Source of the DNA: CAYOXX01 sp964408025 | GTDB lineage: Bacteria > Acidobacteriota > DATKUA01 | Assembly: GCA_964408025.1 (NCBI GenBank) | Contig: CAYOXX010000015.1 | Coordinates: forward strand, 1 to 48,365 | Direction of reading: 5' to 3' | DNA: 48,365 nt | Part shown: one piece after another, positions 15,134 to 24,405 of the stretch | Position numbering within the stretch: position 1 is the stretch's first letter | How the letters are laid out: the number at the start of each line of letters is the position of its first letter | Translations under genes and position numbers: made by a program | Notes under the pieces: model-generated | Seen by the model: only the letters and a program-made list of their open reading frames with translations | Databases searched by the model: none | What the model was told of the DNA's origin: nothing

Positions 15134-16627
15134 TCAGGACGCTGGGCGTGTGCGCTCGGCGGCCCAACTGCGGAGTCCCTGGACGCTCTCGGCCATTGTG
15201 CGGGCCAGCGGAATCGTCTCGGCTATCGCCGCCTGCAGGTCCTCCTCCGCCAGCTCGCGGCGCAGCGCGAACGCCTTGTAAAGGCCGGCGACGACCGCGC
15301 CCTCGATCTCGGCACCGCTGAAGCCTTCGGTGGTCTTGGCAAGCGCTCCGACGTCGAAGCTCTCGGGATCGCGCTCGCGCTTGGCCAGGTGGATACGGAA
15401 GATCTCGGCGCGCTCCGCCTCGCTCGGCAGGTCGACGAAGAAGATCTCGTCGAACCTGCCCTTGCGCAGGAGCTCTGGCGGCAGGCGGCGAACGTCGTTG
15501 GCGGTGGCGACGACGAAAACCGGCGCCGTCTTCTCCTGCATCCAGAGCAGGAAGGAGCTGAATATGCGGGCCGTGACGCCAGCGTCGACGGCGCCCGAGC
15601 TCTCGAGCCCGGAAAGACCCTTCTCGATCTCGTCGAGCCAGAGCACGCCGGGGGCCAAGGTCTCGGCGATCTTGATCGCTTTGCGCATGTTAGCCTCGGT
15701 GCTGCCGATGTACTGGCTGAAGAGACTGCCGACGTCGAGGCGCAGCAGCGGCAGTTGCCAGAGGCTAGCGATCGCCTTGGCCACCAGACTCTTGCCACAG
15801 CCCTGCACTCCCAGCAGCAGGAGTCCCTTCGGCTGCGGGAGCCCGAAGCGCCGCGCCTCTTCGCTGAAGGCGTCGCGCCGGTTATCCAGCCAGCTCTTTA
15901 GCTTCTCGAGCCCGCCGACGTTGCGCATCGTCTCTTCGGTGTCGAAGTAGTCGAGCACCCCGGTCTTGCGCAGCACCTGCCGCTTTTCGGCCAGGATCAA
16001 CGAGATGTCCTCGGGCCCGAAGCGCTTATCGCTTACCGCCGCCTTCAGGAACAGGCTTTCGGCCTCGACCAGCGTCAGCCCGAGGGCGGCCTTGACTACG
16101 CGCTCCAGGAGCCGCTCGTCGGCGTCGACCTTCAGGTCGGGGTGGTCCTTCACCGACTTCAGCACCCTGCGCAGTAGCGCCATCAGGTCCTCGTGGCCGG
16201 GCAGCGGCAGGTCGAGGAGCGTCACCTGCTTCTCCAGCTCCGGCGGGATGCTGGCCACCGGGCTGATGATGACCAGCGTCTTGTAGCTGCGCCTGAGATC
16301 GAAGCCGGCCTGTCGCAGCCGCCTGATGACCGAAGGCTGCTCGGGGGCCAGGTAGGGATGCAGGTCGTGCAGGATGAAGACCGCCCTCTCGTTGCTCTTG
16401 CGCACGTGCTCGATGGCGCGCTCCGGCGTCGCCGTGTCGGGCACCGAGGAGTTCCCTTCCCGAATGTCCCCCAGGCAGTCCCAGTGGAAGATCCGCTTTC
16501 CCAGCCGGCCGGCAACCGTCTCAACCAGCTTGCTCGCCCGCGACTCCTCCGCCGTCTCGACCCAGATGATCGGATAGCGGGAGCGTATCAGGAGCTCCAG
16601 CTCTGCGAGGAACTTCTCTTCGCTCAC
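15134..16627 (-). CDS. AAA ATPase, Ycf46-like
   Basis: A 497-residue cytosolic AAA-family ATPase resembling Ycf46 of cyanobacteria and plastids. The N-terminal ~230 residues are an inactive P-loop-like region (SRYPIIWVETAEES; VFILHDLHPYL). The AAA core has Walker A GVQGCGKSLVAKAIA (~278), Walker B GVLWLDEIEKG and sensor/second-region-of-homology ATANDVRRLPPELLRKGRFDE with its arginine. A helical lid follows. The GTG at 16627 is chosen because AAGGGGAG lies nine bases before it. The ORF could extend to 16663 without a ribosome site. The substrate is unknown; Ycf46 has been linked to CO2-use control in cyanobacteria. Transcribed toward the epimerase operon but ~200 bases from it. Confidence 0.85.
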   Translation of the reverse strand: MSEEKFLAELELLIRSRYPIIWVETAEESRASKLVETVAGRLGKRIFHWDCLGDIREGNSSVPDTATPERAIEHVRKSNERAVFILHDLHPYLAPEQPSVIRRLRQAGFDLRRSYKTLVIISPVASIPPELEKQVTLLDLPLPGHEDLMALLRRVLKSVKDHPDLKVDADERLLERVVKAALGLTLVEAESLFLKAAVSDKRFGPEDISLILAEKRQVLRKTGVLDYFDTEETMRNVGGLEKLKSWLDNRRDAFSEEARRFGLPQPKGLLLLGVQGCGKSLVAKAIASLWQLPLLRLDVGSLFSQYIGSTEANMRKAIKIAETLAPGVLWLDEIEKGLSGLESSGAVDAGVTARIFSSFLLWMQEKTAPVFVVATANDVRRLPPELLRKGRFDEIFFVDLPSEAERAEIFRIHLAKRERDPESFDVGALAKTTEGFSGAEIEGAVVAGLYKAFALRRELAEEDLQAAIAETIPLARTMAESVQGLRSWAAERTRPAS

Positions 16628-16898
16628 GTCGATTCTCCCCTTATTAGCCCGTATATTGCACAAGATTCAGCCGTCCGGCGGCCTCTTTCCCCGAATCTCT
16701 TTGTTGCGGCCGATTTTGGACCCTCGACGTGGCGCTAACCACGCCTGCGGGTCTAAAACCGCCCCCGCCGCGACCTTCGATAAAATCGGCCCGCCGGTGA
16801 CAATATGTAACCTCTTTGTCCTGTGGAGAGAGAGCTGGAAAGATCAACATATCAATCACTTAACACCAGAGCCGGCCAAAACTTGTGCAATATGCGAG

Positions 16899-17972
16899 CT
16901 AGACCTCGAGGTAACCGACCGGGTCGTCGCCCTCCCGGCGCAGCGTTCCCGCCTTGACCCCTACCTCGACGAACTCCGACGCCTCGATGCTAACGTCGGA
17001 GCGCCTGTAGTATTGGACGGCGCCGCCGCTGCCGGCCACCGCCAGCCGCGAGCCGTCGCCGTTGACCGCCAGCCGCGTGGCATCGGTAACCAGCGGCAGC
17101 GGGGCGTGCTCGCGGTCGCTGTCGGTTACACTGCCGGCCGCCATCTCGACCCAGCTCTCCCCGGCCACCCGCAGCTTTCCTTCCCCGTCCGCGGCGGCGC
17201 TGAAGCACGGCCTCATGAAGAGGAGCCTTGCCTCCCGGTCGAGGACCATCAGTTTGCCGTTGTGGTCAAGCAGCACTATATGCTTTCCTGTGTCGTCCAC
17301 CTCGGCGACGCGTATCGGCTCTCTCAGCTCGTAGACGCCGACCCCCTGGCCGTCCGCGTCGATCGCCACAATGCCCCGATCGCGCGAGGGAACGAGGATG
17401 AATTGGGCCTCGACGGCGACGTCGAGGCCGATGATCGCGCGGTGGACGAACACCGTCCAACGCACCCTGTCGGCTCCCTCGATCAGCGACACGTGGCCGT
17501 CCTCGCATGCCAGTGCGCAGGAGCCGCCGCCGGGCGCGAAGCGGACGAAGTCGATCGGGTGATTCAGCCGCCCACCGCTCATCAGCTTGCCATGGATGGT
17601 GAGGTAACGGTAGATGCCGTAACGGTTGCCGACCGTGATCAGATTGCTGCCCGGCCTGAGGTCGAAGCAGTCGGCCTCGAACGGCAGCTCCTTGATCCAG
17701 AGGAGCTCGCCGTCGCCGTCGAATGCCGCAAGCTCCCTCTCCGAAGTGAGGGCCACCGCGTGCCCTCCCCGCCGGCCGCAGCGGACTCCGGCGACCGGAT
17801 TGGGGAGGCTGGACTGCCAGCGCGGCTCGCCGTCCGGGCCGTAGCAGACGAGCTGACCCGAGGGCGTGCCGACAAAGCACTGCCCGCCCTCTTGGGCCAG
17901 GTCAATTCCGGCCACGTCTCCCTCTGCCTCCGCTTCCCAGGCGCGGTGGTAGTTCACCCCTAGCACTCGCAC
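16899..17972 (-). CDS. Beta-propeller (PQQ/WD40-like repeat) protein
   Basis: A 357-residue protein made of about seven ~45-residue beta repeats, each with a hydrophobic strand and a turn such as GPDGEPRWQSS, DGDGELLWIKE, EGADRVRWTVF or DADGQGVGVY. This is the pattern of PQQ-like or WD40-like propellers. There is no signal peptide, so it is probably a cytoplasmic scaffold or sensor. The GTG at 17972 has GGGGAGGG upstream. It lies upstream of the AAA ATPase gene (271-base gap) on the same strand, and may present substrates or partners to it; this is inference. No catalytic residues are evident. Confidence 0.7.
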   Translation of the reverse strand: MRVLGVNYHRAWEAEAEGDVAGIDLAQEGGQCFVGTPSGQLVCYGPDGEPRWQSSLPNPVAGVRCGRRGGHAVALTSERELAAFDGDGELLWIKELPFEADCFDLRPGSNLITVGNRYGIYRYLTIHGKLMSGGRLNHPIDFVRFAPGGGSCALACEDGHVSLIEGADRVRWTVFVHRAIIGLDVAVEAQFILVPSRDRGIVAIDADGQGVGVYELREPIRVAEVDDTGKHIVLLDHNGKLMVLDREARLLFMRPCFSAAADGEGKLRVAGESWVEMAAGSVTDSDREHAPLPLVTDATRLAVNGDGSRLAVAGSGGAVQYYRRSDVSIEASEFVEVGVKAGTLRREGDDPVGYLEV

Positions 17973-18800
17973 CTACCCTCCCCATCTAACACTTTGTTGG
18001 AAACGTCCGCGACTCTCCTGCGGCGCGACATTCGTCTAAATACCGCCGTTGGTAACCAAGAGTCCAAACTAAGACTTCACCGGCCGGTCCATTAATTGTA
18101 GCACTGAATTCGCACCGGTCCTTATCTTTGATAAAAAAGTCCGGAATCATAACCCTTGCAAGTTATTTATATAGAGGTGGGCCGGAGTTGGGATTCTCAC
18201 ACACTCGGGCCGAAGCCTGGGGATTTTTAGTCTCTCCAGCATTCCGCAATCCCTAATAAAATCAGTTATTACCTCCCTTCCAAAAACGCCGTTACATACG
18301 CGTTACACGCCGCTTCCGTATGCTGTTGAGAAGAACAAGCCACTCTGCAGTCCACCATTTTGTGCATATGTAATTCGCCAGCTCCTCAACTCCGAGCAAG
18401 CGCTTCCAAGTCCATTGACTCCTTTATCTTGTGCAACAGATGATCTTTATCTACTACTTGTGCATATCAAACCTGCGCAAAAATTTCCTCGGCGATTGGA
18501 TATGCCTCTTACCATAACAATATCGGAATATGTCAATAGGTTATGAAAGAATGGCTCATTCACGGAATTCCCGAGTCAAACCTCACGTACACAAAAATGT
18601 TAGGGGTTGGCTGCAGACTCTTTATGTGATATTATTAAATTATCAGTCCTGATCAGATCATATACATACCACTTCTGAAGTTGAGGTTGACTTATGATTC
18701 GCATCCTCAAGGTGGTAAGAACCTCAATGGTCTTGAACTCGCAACAAAGCACCTTAAATAATTGTATAAGATTCTATGCATTAAACGGCGTATATACAAC
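17973..18800. other. Long AT-richer intergenic region at the left edge of the signalling island
   Basis: About 830 bases without a supportable gene. They contain a degenerate tRNA-Leu 3' half (18181-18235, described separately) and sequence visibly lower in GC than the flanking operons. The stretch from ~18250 onward would be the left end of the putative integrated element. I saw no integrase remnant, but short decayed coding pieces could be missed by eye. Confidence 0.5.
18181..18250 (-). pseudogene. Degenerate 3' half of tRNA-Leu (putative attachment-site relic)
   Basis: On the minus strand this matches the intact tRNA-Leu(CAA) at 25390-25476 from the 3' acceptor strand (CTCCGGC), through the T arm and the long variable arm (GGCTTCGGCCCG intact), to the anticodon stem-loop. 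About 55 bases are recognisable, with several substitutions, including the first anticodon base (CAA to AAA). The match then stops, and the 5' half is absent. It has the same orientation as the intact gene and retains exactly the portion an element integrating in the tRNA 3' half would leave behind. Confidence 0.7.
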
Positions 18801-19022
18801 ATGCAGGCGTTAACAGTGGATAAGGAAAATGGATATAACCGCATCCTCGACTGTAACGAGGCTCTAGACTACACGTTTGGATACGAGTCCCGCGAGGAGG
18901 TCGCCGAGCTGATTGTCGAAGAGCTGTATTGCACTACAGAGTATCGGAAAGCTTCATCTTTCTGCAATAAAATAATGAAGCATCCGCAAGCAACTGACTC
19001 GAGCAATCCGAACGGAGGCTGA
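18801..19022 (+). CDS. PAS-domain fragment protein
   Basis: A possible 73-residue product with a partial PAS domain: the ILDCNEALDYTFGYESREEV stretch matches the PAS pattern of an N-x-A helix followed by GYxSxEE, then EELY as in typical PAS ends. The PAS core beta-sheet that should follow is missing, and the protein ends six bases before the histidine kinase ATG. There is no ribosome site, so this may be a relic of a longer PAS protein rather than a working gene. The upstream in-frame TTG-type extension to 18762 adds nothing recognisable. Confidence 0.35.
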   Translation: MQALTVDKENGYNRILDCNEALDYTFGYESREEVAELIVEELYCTTEYRKASSFCNKIMKHPQATDSSNPNGG

Positions 19023-19028
19023 AATAAC

Positions 19029-21818
19029 ATGTGTGCGGACAAGCCTCGAACACTCCACGTCATCCTCGTTGATGACAATCCGGATGATCTGGAGATAATC
19101 AAGATGAATCTACTGCGCCTGACCGATGATATTCAGCTTGAGGGAGCCCTGTCGACAAGGGAAGCTTTAACGAAGATTCATGACACTTGCTTTGACTGCA
19201 TCATCTGCGACTACCAGATGCCGGGCTTGGACGGCCTGGAGTTACTTCAGGCTCTCCGCAACCAAGAAATCACCATTCCGTTCATTTTCCTTACCGGTCA
19301 GGGGAACGAGGATGTCGCTGCTGAGGCTTTGCGCTTAGGCGCCGACGACTACTTCGTCAAGGAAATCGGGGCCGCTTCCTATAATCGGCTGCTCAATTGC
19401 ATCCAAAAGAATATTGAGGCATATCAGCAGCGGATTGCGCACGAAAGAGCCGCATTAGCTTTGCGGGAAAGCGAGGCGAAATACCGGTCCCTCTTCGAAG
19501 GCTCTAAAGATGTGGCTTATATAACCACCGTCGGAGGTAAACTCGTTGATATCAACCAAAGTGGCGTCGAACTTTTTGGTTATGGTAGGGATGAACTATC
19601 GTCGATAAAAGTCGACTCCCTATATGCAGATCCCTCGGAAAGAGATAAATTCAAGCGGAGCATTCAGCAGGTAAGCTACGTAAAGGATTATCCAGTAGAC
19701 TTGAAGAAAAAAGATGGCACAATTATTCATGCCTTGATTACCTCCGCTGTTCAAAGTGATGAAAATGGAAAGATGTCGTGGTACCATGGCATTATTCGGG
19801 ATGTTACTGAGAGCAGGCGAGCTGAGGAAGCGTTGCGCAGGAGTGAAGCGAGTCTCGCTGAGGCCCAACGCATAGCCCACCTCGGAAACTGGGACTGGGA
19901 CATAATCAGAGACGATCTGCACTGGTCTGACGAGATATACCGCATCTTTGGTTTACAGCCCCAGGAATTCGGAGCCACTTATGAGGCGTTCTTGGCATCT
20001 GTACATCCAGACGACAAGGAGTTCGTTATTAGTAGTGTTAATAAGACACTGTTTGAGAAAGAGCCTTTCAGTATTGATCACCGTATAGTCTTGCCAGATG
20101 GAGCAGTTCGCATCGTTCACGAGCAGGCCGAAGCGACATTTGATAAAGACGGCAGGGCTATCAAGATGTTGGGGACAGTCCAGGACATCACCGAGCGCCA
20201 GATTGCGCAGGAGGCCTTAAGAGAATCGGAAGCAAGATATAGGACTTTATTCGAATCAACTGCCGACGGAATACTAATAGCAGACGTGGAATCGAAGCAA
20301 TTTAAATATGCAAATCCTGCTATTTCCAGTATGTTAGGATATAGCGAAAAAGAACTAAGGAAAATGAAAGTTATTGATATCCACCCAAGTGACAGCATCG
20401 AACGCGTGATTTCAGATTTCGAGAAAATGGCAGCAGGAAAGACCGTGGTAACAGACGAAATCCCATTATTAAGAAAAGACGGAACTATAGTATATGCGGA
20501 TATTACTGCATCTAAGACATCTATAGATGGCAAAGAATGCCTTTTAGGTTTTTTCAGAGACATTACTGAGAGCAAGCAGGCAGAAGAGGCTTTGCGGGAG
20601 AGCGAGGAGCATTTCAGAAGTGTCTTCGAGAACATCTCTATAGGGCTTTACCGCACAACCCCTGACGGTCGCTTCCTTCTGGCGAATCCAGCACTAGTCA
20701 GGATGCTGGGATACGATTCTCTCGATGAGTTGACTGCATTCAACTTGGAAGATAATGAAGATTATTGGCCTGCGTATTCTAGAAGTCAGTTTCGCGAACG
20801 TATCGAACGGGATGGCGAAATAATGGGATTAGAAACCACGTGGAAGAAGAGGGACGGATCGATAATATTTATCCGCGAGAGTGCCCGTGCTGTTTGTGGA
20901 GAAGAAGGGGAGGTACTTTACTACGAAGGGACAATTGAAGACATATCCGAGCGCAAGATGCTGGAGATTCAGCTAGCCCAGGCCTTAAAGCTGGAGGCAA
21001 TCGGGCAATTGGCCGCGGGTATAGCTCATGAGATCAACACGCCCACACAATACGTTGGCGATAACACGCGCTTCCTTCAGGACGCTTTCAGCGACCTGAG
21101 CATGCTCCAGGCGAAGTATGAAACGCTGCTCCAAGCCGTCATAAGAGGAGCCGCGACGGATGACATTGTCCGGGAAGTGGAGGCTGCCGCCGAGGAGGTG
21201 GGGTTAGAGTATCTCTCGGGTGAGATCCCCAAGGCTATTCAACAATCGCTGGAGGGAGTGGATCGGGTAGCGAAAATAGTGCGGGCAATGAAGGACTTTT
21301 CCCACCCAGGTAAGGAAGAAAAAACGGCTATCGATCTCAACCGGGCGATAGAGAGCACGATCACCATTGCTCGCAACGAGTGGAAATACGTGGCGGATAT
21401 GGTAACGGACTTTGACAGGGAGCTGCCGTTAGTGCACTGCCTCCCAAACGAGTTTAACCAAGTGGTTCTGAACATCATTCTCAACGCCGCCCAAGCTATC
21501 GGCGACGTCGTAGGCGACGGATCCAATGCCAAAGGTACGATCAAGGTCAGCACCTGTCACGACGGCGAGTGGGCCGAGATCCGCATCAGCGACACAGGCT
21601 CGGGGATTCCCGAAGACGACAAACCCAGGGTTTTCGACCCGTTCTTCACCACAAAGGAAATCGGCAAGGGAACCGGCCAGGGACTGACTATTTCGCATGA
21701 CGTGATAGTTAAGAAACACGGGGGGACTATTACCTTCGAGACCGATGTAGGTAGGGGAACCACTTTCCTCATCCGCCTGCCGATCGAGCCCGATACCTCC
21801 TCGGAAAGGGATCTATAG
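19029..21818 (+). CDS. Receiver-PAS(x4)-histidine kinase
   Basis: A 929-residue soluble sensor kinase with no membrane helix. Order: receiver domain ~9-125 (ILVDDNPDD; ICDYQMPGLDG phospho-acceptor Asp; FLTGQGNED; DDYFVKE with Lys), then four PAS domains at about 145-265, 275-390, 400-520 and 525-645. Each PAS ends in a DVTES/DITER-type linker into a short helix. The HisKA-like dimerisation domain has the phospho-His667 in GIAHEINTPTQY. The HATPase_c domain shows N-box NQVVLNIILNAAQAI, G1 DTGSGIP and G2 GKGTGQGL. An N-terminal receiver means it may itself be controlled by another kinase. Its stop shares a base with the next gene's GTG, so the kinase and regulators are coupled. Confidence 0.92.
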   Translation: MCADKPRTLHVILVDDNPDDLEIIKMNLLRLTDDIQLEGALSTREALTKIHDTCFDCIICDYQMPGLDGLELLQALRNQEITIPFIFLTGQGNEDVAAEALRLGADDYFVKEIGAASYNRLLNCIQKNIEAYQQRIAHERAALALRESEAKYRSLFEGSKDVAYITTVGGKLVDINQSGVELFGYGRDELSSIKVDSLYADPSERDKFKRSIQQVSYVKDYPVDLKKKDGTIIHALITSAVQSDENGKMSWYHGIIRDVTESRRAEEALRRSEASLAEAQRIAHLGNWDWDIIRDDLHWSDEIYRIFGLQPQEFGATYEAFLASVHPDDKEFVISSVNKTLFEKEPFSIDHRIVLPDGAVRIVHEQAEATFDKDGRAIKMLGTVQDITERQIAQEALRESEARYRTLFESTADGILIADVESKQFKYANPAISSMLGYSEKELRKMKVIDIHPSDSIERVISDFEKMAAGKTVVTDEIPLLRKDGTIVYADITASKTSIDGKECLLGFFRDITESKQAEEALRESEEHFRSVFENISIGLYRTTPDGRFLLANPALVRMLGYDSLDELTAFNLEDNEDYWPAYSRSQFRERIERDGEIMGLETTWKKRDGSIIFIRESARAVCGEEGEVLYYEGTIEDISERKMLEIQLAQALKLEAIGQLAAGIAHEINTPTQYVGDNTRFLQDAFSDLSMLQAKYETLLQAVIRGAATDDIVREVEAAAEEVGLEYLSGEIPKAIQQSLEGVDRVAKIVRAMKDFSHPGKEEKTAIDLNRAIESTITIARNEWKYVADMVTDFDRELPLVHCLPNEFNQVVLNIILNAAQAIGDVVGDGSNAKGTIKVSTCHDGEWAEIRISDTGSGIPEDDKPRVFDPFFTTKEIGKGTGQGLTISHDVIVKKHGGTITFETDVGRGTTFLIRLPIEPDTSSERDL

Positions 21819-23029
21819 TGAAGTTGCGAATCCTCTTTGTGGACGATGAGCCCAAAGTACTGCAGGGCTTGCAGAGAATGCTGCGCCCAATGCAGCACGA
21901 GTGGGAGATGGCGTTTTCAGAGAGTGGAAAAGAAGCCCTGGAGATTCTAGAGAAAGAGCCTTTCGATGTTGTGGTGTCGGACATGCGGATGCCGGGGATG
22001 GACGGTGCGCAGCTTCTTAATGAAGTGAAGAAGCGCTATCCCCAAACCATGCGTCTCGTCCTCTCGGGCCACTCTGATCGGGAGATGATCCTGAAGTCGG
22101 TGGGAGCGACACACCAGTACCTCATTAAACCCAGTGATCCGGAATCGCTGAAGGCGGTCCTAAAGCGGGCGTTTGCACTCCGGGAGCTGTTAAACGACGA
22201 GGTGTTGAAACGACTCATTTCTCGGTTGAAATCTTTGCCCAGCATACCTTCACTTTACATGGAGGTGATGCAAGAGCTGCAGTCTCCGGATTCCTCGATG
22301 CAAAAGGTCGGGAAGATCATATCTCAGGACATGGGGATGGCAGCTAAGATTCTTCAGCTCGTCAATTCCGCCTTCTTCGGACTTCCACGCCAAATCTCCA
22401 GCCCCGAACAGGCAGTCGGCCTACTCGGACTGGATACGATCAGGGCGCTGGTGCTCTCGATCCACGTTTTCTCGCAGTTCGACGAGGCAAAGCTGCCGGG
22501 CTTCCATCTGACAGCGCTGTGGGACCATTGCGTTGCCGTTGGGAGTTGTGCTAACAGGATAGCAAAATCGGAGAAGACCGAGAAGAAATCAATCGACGAT
22601 GCCCTCACAGCAGGACTGCTACATGATTGCGGCAAACTGGTGCTCGCCACCAATCTGCCTGACCTGTACCAAGAGGTGCTATACATGGTCGATAAACAAG
22701 AAACTAATCTTCTGGAGGCTGAGAAAGAGACCTTCGGCACCACCCACGCCGAAGTGGGAGCATATCTGCTGGGGCTTTGGGGACTGCCTGATCCGATCGT
22801 GGAAGCTGTAGCCTTTCACCACCACCCGACCATGTGCATAGGGCAAACCTTTAGTTCTCTTACAGCGGTCCACCTAGCCAATGCATTGGATCACGAGCTT
22901 CGGAGTACAGCGGAGCCTGCCACAAGGAGCCAGATCGACCTCGACTATCTGAATTCACTTGGCGTTGTCGACAGGCTACCAGCGTGGCGCAAAGCGTGTA
23001 AGGCGCAACCCTCAGATGGAGATAATTGA
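21818..23029 (+). CDS. Response regulator with HDOD output domain
   Basis: A 403-residue two-domain protein. Residues 3-120 form a receiver (ILFVDDEPKVLQG; VVSDMRMPGMDG with acceptor Asp; LSGHSD; YLIKP). Residues ~135-340 form an HDOD domain (LPSIPSLYMEVMQELQSPDS; GLLHDCGKLVLATNLP; FHHHPT), a non-catalytic HD-like fold used in signalling. The HD motif LLHDCGK is present, but HDOD proteins usually lack hydrolase activity. The GTG start overlaps the kinase TAG by one base, and its stop overlaps the next gene's ATG in TGATG form, so all three are translationally coupled. It is the likely cognate regulator of the upstream kinase. Confidence 0.9.
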   Translation: MKLRILFVDDEPKVLQGLQRMLRPMQHEWEMAFSESGKEALEILEKEPFDVVVSDMRMPGMDGAQLLNEVKKRYPQTMRLVLSGHSDREMILKSVGATHQYLIKPSDPESLKAVLKRAFALRELLNDEVLKRLISRLKSLPSIPSLYMEVMQELQSPDSSMQKVGKIISQDMGMAAKILQLVNSAFFGLPRQISSPEQAVGLLGLDTIRALVLSIHVFSQFDEAKLPGFHLTALWDHCVAVGSCANRIAKSEKTEKKSIDDALTAGLLHDCGKLVLATNLPDLYQEVLYMVDKQETNLLEAEKETFGTTHAEVGAYLLGLWGLPDPIVEAVAFHHHPTMCIGQTFSSLTAVHLANALDHELRSTAEPATRSQIDLDYLNSLGVVDRLPAWRKACKAQPSDGDN

Positions 23030-24198
23030 TGGCGGAGAGGATTCTTTGTGTCGATGACGATGCCAACATCCTTGCGGCTTACCAGCGGCAATTGCGGAAG
23101 GATTTTCGCATCGATACAGCGTCTGGAGGAGAAGAAGGTCTGGAAACGATTGCCAAGCGGGGACCGTATGCCGTCATTGTTTCCGACCTTCGCATGCCGA
23201 AGATGGATGGCATTCAATTTCTCTCTCGCGTGCGCGAGGCAGCGCCGGACGGCGTTCGCGTCATGCTCACCGGCCACGCAGACCTGAAGGTAGCTATCGA
23301 GGCGGTGAACGAGGGCCATATATTCCGATTCCTTACAAAGCCATGTCCACCTGAAACGCTTTCCAAAGCGCTAGCCGCTGGAGTTGAGCAATATCGGCTC
23401 GTAACTGCTGAAAAGGAGCTCCTGGAAAAGACCTTGCATGGCAGCATTAAAGTCCTCACCGATATACTCGCCTTGGTCAATCCCACCGCCTTCGGCCGCG
23501 CCTCTAGGGTGCGACGTCTTGTGAGCCAGTTGGCCAAGACCATAAAGTCCGAGCAGACCTGGCAGCTAGAAGTGGCCGCAATGTTGTCACAAACTGGCTG
23601 CGTAACTCTTCCTGAAGAAACGCTAGGAAAGATCTATCAAGGCGCGAGACTTTCAGCGTTAGAAGAAAAGATGTTTCGAGAGCATTCACAGATAGGTCAC
23701 GACCTGATCGCTAAGATACCGCGCATGGAAGAGGTCGCTGAGATGATCGCTTTCCAGGAAAAACGATTTGATGGATCGGGCCCGCCAGCGGAAGAGAAGA
23801 AAGGGCTAGATATTATACTTGGGGCACGGATGCTGAAGCTTGCGCTTGATTTCGACGTGCTAGTTTCTTCGGGGCTGAGCGAGAAAGAAGCCTTGGGGAA
23901 GATAATTTTAAGAGGAGAGAGCTGGTATGACCCAGCTATCGTCTGTGCGCTAAATAAGATTATCGATGTCGATGAAGAATACGAGGCCGTTGCGGTAACC
24001 GTGGATGAACTTGCTCCCGACATGATCTTTGCCGATGATGTTAAAGGCGCCTCGGGGATTACTCTCATCACCAAAGGCCAGGAAGTAACACTGTCACTGC
24101 TAGTGCGCTTGAAAAACTATTTAGCCGTAGCAAGAATTCAAGAGCCTATTAAAGTCATAGTGCGATTTGTTGCTAACGATCGCTCCGGTAGTAATTAA
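23029..24198 (+). CDS. Response regulator with degenerate HD-GYP-like domain
   Basis: A 389-residue protein. The receiver spans ~3-120 (ILCVDDDANIL; VVIVSDLRMPKMDG-type acceptor site; MLTGHAD; RFLTKP). The C-terminal domain has the helical layout of HD-GYP (VNPTAFGRASRVRRLV; MFREHSQIGHDLI). Its catalytic signatures are lost: the usual HD-x-GK site reads LSQTGCV and the HHE-x-x-DGSGYP block reads FQEKRFDGSGPP. It therefore should not hydrolyse cyclic-di-GMP and may only bind it, or a partner. The ATG at 23029 has GGAG upstream and overlaps the preceding stop; the TTG at 23026 is not needed. It is third in the coupled signalling operon. Confidence 0.85.
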   Translation: MAERILCVDDDANILAAYQRQLRKDFRIDTASGGEEGLETIAKRGPYAVIVSDLRMPKMDGIQFLSRVREAAPDGVRVMLTGHADLKVAIEAVNEGHIFRFLTKPCPPETLSKALAAGVEQYRLVTAEKELLEKTLHGSIKVLTDILALVNPTAFGRASRVRRLVSQLAKTIKSEQTWQLEVAAMLSQTGCVTLPEETLGKIYQGARLSALEEKMFREHSQIGHDLIAKIPRMEEVAEMIAFQEKRFDGSGPPAEEKKGLDIILGARMLKLALDFDVLVSSGLSEKEALGKIILRGESWYDPAIVCALNKIIDVDEEYEAVAVTVDELAPDMIFADDVKGASGITLITKGQEVTLSLLVRLKNYLAVARIQEPIKVIVRFVANDRSGSN

Positions 24199-24240
24199 AC
24201 AGCGCTATTTGAAGCGCGAACGAATATCTATCAGGACTAA

Positions 24241-24405
24241 ATGTTAACAACTGATGACATAAAAAGGCAACCAACGAGGGGAAAGTTAACAATCCTGTCT
24301 ACAAATCCCAGGAACGTGGGCATTGATTTCCAAGGAACTTGGGATAGTGAAGCCTTCCTGAAAAACCTTCCCGCGCAGTGGTTGAAGAGGAGGAATATTA
24401 AATGA
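24241..24405 (+). CDS. Small hypothetical protein (54 aa) coupled to the next regulator
   Basis: A 54-residue frame starts at ATG 24241, with AGGA four bases upstream, and ends in TGA at 24403-24405. That TGA overlaps the ATG of the next receiver gene in ATGA form. The predicted protein is basic and hydrophilic (MLTTDDIKRQPTRGK at its start, ending WLKRRNIK) with one short region rich in Trp and Phe. I do not recognise it. The start site and the four-base overlap favour a real, translationally coupled leader gene. The alternative is a chance frame whose downstream AGGAGG simply serves the receiver gene. Confidence 0.45.
   Translation: MLTTDDIKRQPTRGKLTILSTNPRNVGIDFQGTWDSEAFLKNLPAQWLKRRNIK

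Noticed and set aside
13750..15321. A 523-codon frame on the plus strand
   Set aside because: It is the antisense shadow of the PLP-enzyme and epimerase genes, whose motifs are unmistakable on the minus strand. Its composition is the Arg/Ala/Gly-rich type of GC-rich antisense frames.
16656..17963. A 435-codon frame on the plus strand
   Set aside because: Antisense to the propeller gene, which has clear repeats and a ribosome site.
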